Notes under the pieces: model-generated
What the model saw: the letters and a program-made list of their open reading frames with translations, nothing else
Told to the model about the DNA's origin: nothing
Databases searched by the model: none
Assembly: GCA_002415845.1 (NCBI GenBank)
Contig: DIAR01000048.1
Span: forward strand, 1 to 6,021
DNA length: 6,021 nt
Reading direction: 5' to 3'
Source of the DNA: Candidatus Woesebacteria bacterium UBA5073
Lineage (GTDB): Bacteria > Patescibacteriota > Microgenomatia > UBA8517
Position numbers and translations under genes: made by a program
Shown: piece by piece, positions 5,644 through 6,021 of the stretch
Numbering within the stretch: the stretch's first letter is position 1
Layout of the letters: each line of letters begins with the position of its first letter

Positions 5644-6021
5644 ATGAAAACTTTAATTTATTTAGATAATGCAGCGACCACAAGAGTTGATCCTTTGGTG
5701 GTTAAAGCAATGCTGCCATATTTTACGAAAAAATACGGCAATGCTTCCGAATACCACCGTTTGGGCATGGAGGCCAAAATGGCCGTGGCCGATTCAAGAA
5801 AAAAGGTAGCCGAAGTTCTTGGAGCAAAGACAGCAGAAATTGTTTTTACCTCATCGGCAACTGAGTCAATTAATTTATCCCATAAAGGTTTAATCGAAAA
5901 TCTGCAAAATGAATTCAAAAAAGGGGAGAGACCTCATGTTATTACAACAAAGATAGAACATAAAGCCGTTTTAGAAACACTAAGACATATGGAAAGAAAA
6001 GGAGAAGCACAAGTTACCTAT
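5644..6021 (+). CDS. cysteine desulfurase, IscS/NifS family (3'-truncated by window edge)
   Basis: This is a PLP-dependent class V aminotransferase-fold enzyme that should convert cysteine to alanine and pass the sulfur, as a persulfide, to Fe-S cluster assembly or tRNA thiolation. The 126 visible residues include the N-terminal YLDNAATT (6-13), YGNASEYHRLG (31-41), FTSSATES with N77 (68-77) and the TKIEHKAVL segment (102-110), whose H106 should stack on the PLP ring. The usual motif is FTSGATE; serine replaces glycine at residue 71 here. The Schiff-base lysine and active-site cysteine loop lie beyond the window, so the gene cannot be shown intact, and I cannot separate IscS from NifS or SufS-like members, although the motifs favour the IscS/NifS branch. 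It starts ten bases after the regulator stop, with no Shine-Dalgarno, and is probably cotranscribed from the promoter near 5326 and controlled by that regulator. Confidence 0.93.
   Translation, partial: MKTLIYLDNAATTRVDPLVVKAMLPYFTKKYGNASEYHRLGMEAKMAVADSRKKVAEVLGAKTAEIVFTSSATESINLSHKGLIENLQNEFKKGERPHVITTKIEHKAVLETLRHMERKGEAQVTY

Noticed and set aside
5658..5918. 86-codon minus-strand open frame inside the cysteine desulfurase region
   Set aside because: The plus strand carries unmistakable cysteine desulfurase motifs; the antisense frame has no support.
1..6021. CRISPR arrays, tRNA or rRNA genes, insertion sequences, tandem repeats
   Set aside because: No regularly spaced repeats, cloverleaf-like sequence, transposase or terminal inverted repeats were seen; coding sequence fills nearly all of the window.

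Overview
The window is about 6 kb of compact, moderately AT-rich bacterial DNA (about 40% GC by eye). Intergenic gaps range from a 1-base overlap to 91 bases. All genes read cleanly in the standard code. Few start codons have a recognisable Shine-Dalgarno sequence, and the proteins are lysine-rich. This fits an uncultivated small-genome bacterium, for example one of the Candidate Phyla Radiation (Microgenomates-like). That placement is a guess from style, because the window holds no marker gene.

Layout: (1) Bases 1-600, + strand: the 3' part of a class I SAM-dependent methyltransferase gene whose start lies outside the window. (2) Bases 602-5057, - strand: four tightly packed genes read leftward, with gaps of +2, -1 and +3 bases. 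In transcription order they are a membrane-anchored family 2 glycosyltransferase, a B12-binding-type radical SAM enzyme that resembles HpnJ of hopanoid biosynthesis, a radical SAM enzyme with a SPASM/twitch-like C-terminal cysteine domain, and a second membrane-anchored family 2 glycosyltransferase. (3) Bases 5099-5287, + strand: a small single-cluster [4Fe-4S] ferredoxin, divergent from the four-gene operon across a 41-base promoter region. (4) Bases 5379-6021, + strand: a short ArsR-fold regulator with CxxC motifs near both ends, then a class V PLP-dependent cysteine desulfurase (IscS/NifS type) that runs off the window.

How they may work together: the four-gene operon looks like a pathway that builds and then chemically remodels a membrane-linked glycan or glycolipid. 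The two glycosyltransferases would attach sugars, and the two radical SAM enzymes would modify the sugar or its carrier. The neighbouring ferredoxin could supply electrons to the radical SAM [4Fe-4S] clusters, and the cysteine desulfurase could supply sulfur to build them, so the neighbourhood has an iron-sulfur theme. The most striking regulatory feature is a perfect 8-6-8 inverted repeat placed over a promoter just upstream of the regulator-desulfurase pair. It suggests an autoregulated operon sensing a metal or iron-sulfur status, analogous in logic to IscR-isc but built on an ArsR-type winged helix. The pathway product, the sensed ligand and the taxon are all inferred.
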